Part shown: positions 62,253 to 64,000 of the stretch, piece by piece
Layout of the letters: the number at the start of each line of letters is the position of its first letter
Position numbering within the stretch: position 1 is the stretch's first letter
Assembly (NCBI GenBank): GCA_027886175.1
Contig: JAJNNQ010000026.1
Location: 26,492,001 to 26,556,000 of the forward strand
Direction of reading: 5' to 3'
Length of the DNA stretch: 64,000 nucleotides
Source: Phylloscopus collybita
Taxonomy: Eukaryota; Chordata; Aves; Passeriformes; Phylloscopidae
The notes under the pieces: model-generated
The model's input: only the letters and a program-made list of their open reading frames with translations
What the model was told of the DNA's origin: nothing
The model's database searches: none
Position numbers and translations under genes: made by a program

Positions 62253-62297
62253 ATTGGTACTAAATTGGTACCAAATTGGTACTAAACTTGGTAATAA
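62253..62297. repeat. 11-bp tandem repeat, four degenerate units
   Basis: ATTGGTACTAA, ATTGGTACCAA, ATTGGTACTAA and a diverged ACTTGGTAATAA follow each other. The array touches the 5' edge of the minus-strand LTR and could be part of its U3 region or of the insertion site. Confidence 0.85.
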
Positions 62298-63439
62298 AAT
62301 TAGCTGTTAAATTCTTGTGTTAACATGTTCCCCTGGGCAGAAAGGCTCAGTACAGATAGAGGTAGACCTGCTTCCCTGGCAACCACCAGCAAACTGTAGT
62401 GATTCCATCTAAAGCAGGATTCCTAACTTTAATTGGTTTGGCTATCATTATGTGCAGAACTGGTCAGAAGCCATTCCAACACCACTAGAAGTACATACAG
62501 CAGAGTCTGGGAATCACTGTCTGGAAAGACCCATATATTTACTGGAGAAAGCCACAATCCCTGAAAGTCACATGCTTTCCCTCATGAGCCATCAGATACA
62601 TCTTTCATCTAGGCAGGCACAGAATCAATACTTATTCCAGTAACAAATATCTGACTAATAGGATAGAAATGTCTTGTGTGAGTCATTTGTGATCTTTGCT
62701 TCTGTAGCTTAGTGGTTCAAAAACCTGTGAAATACCCACGAGAAAGAAAAAAAAAAATAATGTTAATATTTGTACTGTGTGCAGGAAATATTTGGTGAAT
62801 ATACATGTCTGCAAACTTTCAAATCCTTTTTCTACTACACAAGCCCTTTGTATTTCATTGTTTTCAGTCTCAAGCACACTCTTCTGCTTTAGAACTATAC
62901 TTGCAGTTATACATTTATATATTTATTTAACTTCTTGTTTCCATTTGACTTTTTTCCATGTAATTTTCTTCCTTTTGCATTTGGCTGTGCACAACTTTTT
63001 CTGAAAGAACATTTTGTACCCAGTCTCTAAGCAGGTTAGTTTCATGAGCATGGCCACTGAAGGGGCTAGGACTGGCAGCACCAGCTCATGGAAGTTATGG
63101 ATCCCCTCACGTTGCTTTTTGAAAACTTGGAGGGGTATACTTTTAGACCAAAAAGCAGGAAACCATATCCAATTCCTTTGTATATGAGTCATCTGGAGAA
63201 CTCATACTTACTTTTCTGGAAATATATTTGGAAGATAATATTTTATCTTATTGCTAGCAGCAAATAGCAAATAATTACTTTGACTCATTTATTTTCTGTT
63301 GTTTTTTGGGTTTTTTTTCTCCTGTTCCCTGATCTCCATGCTACATGCTGAATTTATTTCTTGTTCAAACAGGTGTCCAGTTCCTTTTTCCTTCTTATCA
63401 GAAAAACAATCCCAACCAAACAAGGACCAGTTAATGGCT
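62298..63439. other. No gene recognised
   Basis: AT-rich sequence. A hAT-like terminus at 62709-62729 was considered and rejected for lack of a partner. Frames are at most 89 codons. Confidence 0.45.
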
Positions 63440-64000
63440 GATTTCTGCACCACACTTCTTGAGTGGACAGCAGGATGGGGATTGGAAGAGCAAAGTTCCT
63501 CCCACTGTAAGTAAAGTTCAGGTTTGTGACCACCTGAGGAAGCTGAATGTACACAACTCTATAGGACCTGATTAAATGCATCCCAGAATCCTGATGGAAT
63601 TGTCTGATGTAGTTGCCAATCTCCTGTCGATGATATTTGAATAGTCATGGCAATCAGGTGAACAGAAAAAGGGAAACATTGTGCCCATCTTAGAAAAGTG
63701 TAAAAAGAAGGACCCTGGGAACTACTGACCTGTCAGCCTCCCCTCTGTGCCTGGAAAAGGTCATGGAACAGATTCTCCTAGAAGCTCTGCTTAGGCACAT
63801 GAAGGACAGGGAGCTGATTTGGGACAGCCAGCATGACTTCACCAAGGACAAGTCCTGCCTGACCATCCCAGTGGCCTTCTGTGATGGAGTGACTGCATCA
63901 GTGGACAAGGGAAGGGCTACAGATGTCATTTACCTGGGCTTCTGTAAAGCCTTTGATGTGGGTCCCCACCACAACATTCTCTCTAAATTGGAGACAGAAG
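63440..64000 (+). mobile_element. CR1 LINE ORF2 (RT part), runs off right edge
   Basis: A plus-strand CR1 entering its reverse transcriptase. 'gttcaggtttgtgaccacct' and 'ataggacctgattaaatgca' match the GPDEMHP region. 'aactactgacctgtcagcct' matches 'NYRPVSL', with a stop in place of Arg. From 63763 a long open stretch encodes [20 protein letters not shown] and GRATDVIYL in the order of the CR1 RT fingers and motif A. One extra base before 63763 shifts the frame. In motif A the Asp that binds metal is Gly (codon 63937-63939), so the enzyme would be dead. It continues past the window. Confidence 0.93.

Noticed and set aside
62709..62729. hAT-like terminus resembling AGTGGTTCNNAAACCTGTG
   Set aside because: No inverted partner was found within a plausible distance and no 8-bp duplication.

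Overview
This window looks like a stretch of a bird nuclear genome, probably from a songbird. The evidence is its repeats. The dominant mobile elements are 5'-truncated CR1 LINEs in both orientations. Several solo endogenous-retrovirus LTRs are of kinds I remember from avian (some mainly passerine) genomes. The background is AT-rich, with short homopolymer, TTTG/AAAC and AT runs. The species and LTR family names are recalled from memory and were not searched. I found no bacterial features, no CRISPR array, no rRNA, no convincing tRNA and no protein-coding exon that I can name. Every long open frame I looked at is either of chance-like length or lies inside a mobile element. The window could be intergenic or inside a very large intron; the sequence alone does not decide this.

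Layout. At 1-319 is the 3' end of a CR1 that enters from the left. Short CR1 pieces lie at 2768-2905 and 7745-8122. A solo LTR with an almost intact 6-bp target-site duplication lies at 15513-16036. From about 20430 to 23510 there is an old, minus-strand CR1-like LINE, recognisable from its 3' region back to about the start of its reverse transcriptase. It is interrupted by a younger minus-strand CR1 (21062-21515) and by an unidentified insert (about 21815-22335). LTRs on the minus strand lie at 26662-27411, 30437-30950 and 46960-47462. The longest single element is a decayed plus-strand CR1 ORF2 (about 33690-36525), itself split by a minus-strand CR1 fragment (35490-35965). More CR1 pieces occur at 40855-41420 (+), 49599-49900 (-) and 56650-56998 (+), and a reverse-transcriptase-bearing CR1 runs off the right edge (63440-64000). 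A probable old hAT-type DNA transposon lies at about 39854-40369. Two LTRs of different families face each other at 60389-60945 (+) and 61288-62250 (-).

Parts not explained by mobile elements. The clearest is a short CpG-rich island at about 57905-58145, which carries a CTCF-like 15-mer that fits the published core consensus at every position. A second is a pair of near-identical segments of about 65 bp (31716-31781 and 33090-33152) in otherwise unrelated sequence. There are also several perfect hairpins and short tandem duplications.

No genes could be seen working together. The window is best read as a layered record of LINE and retrovirus insertions, with one candidate regulatory island.
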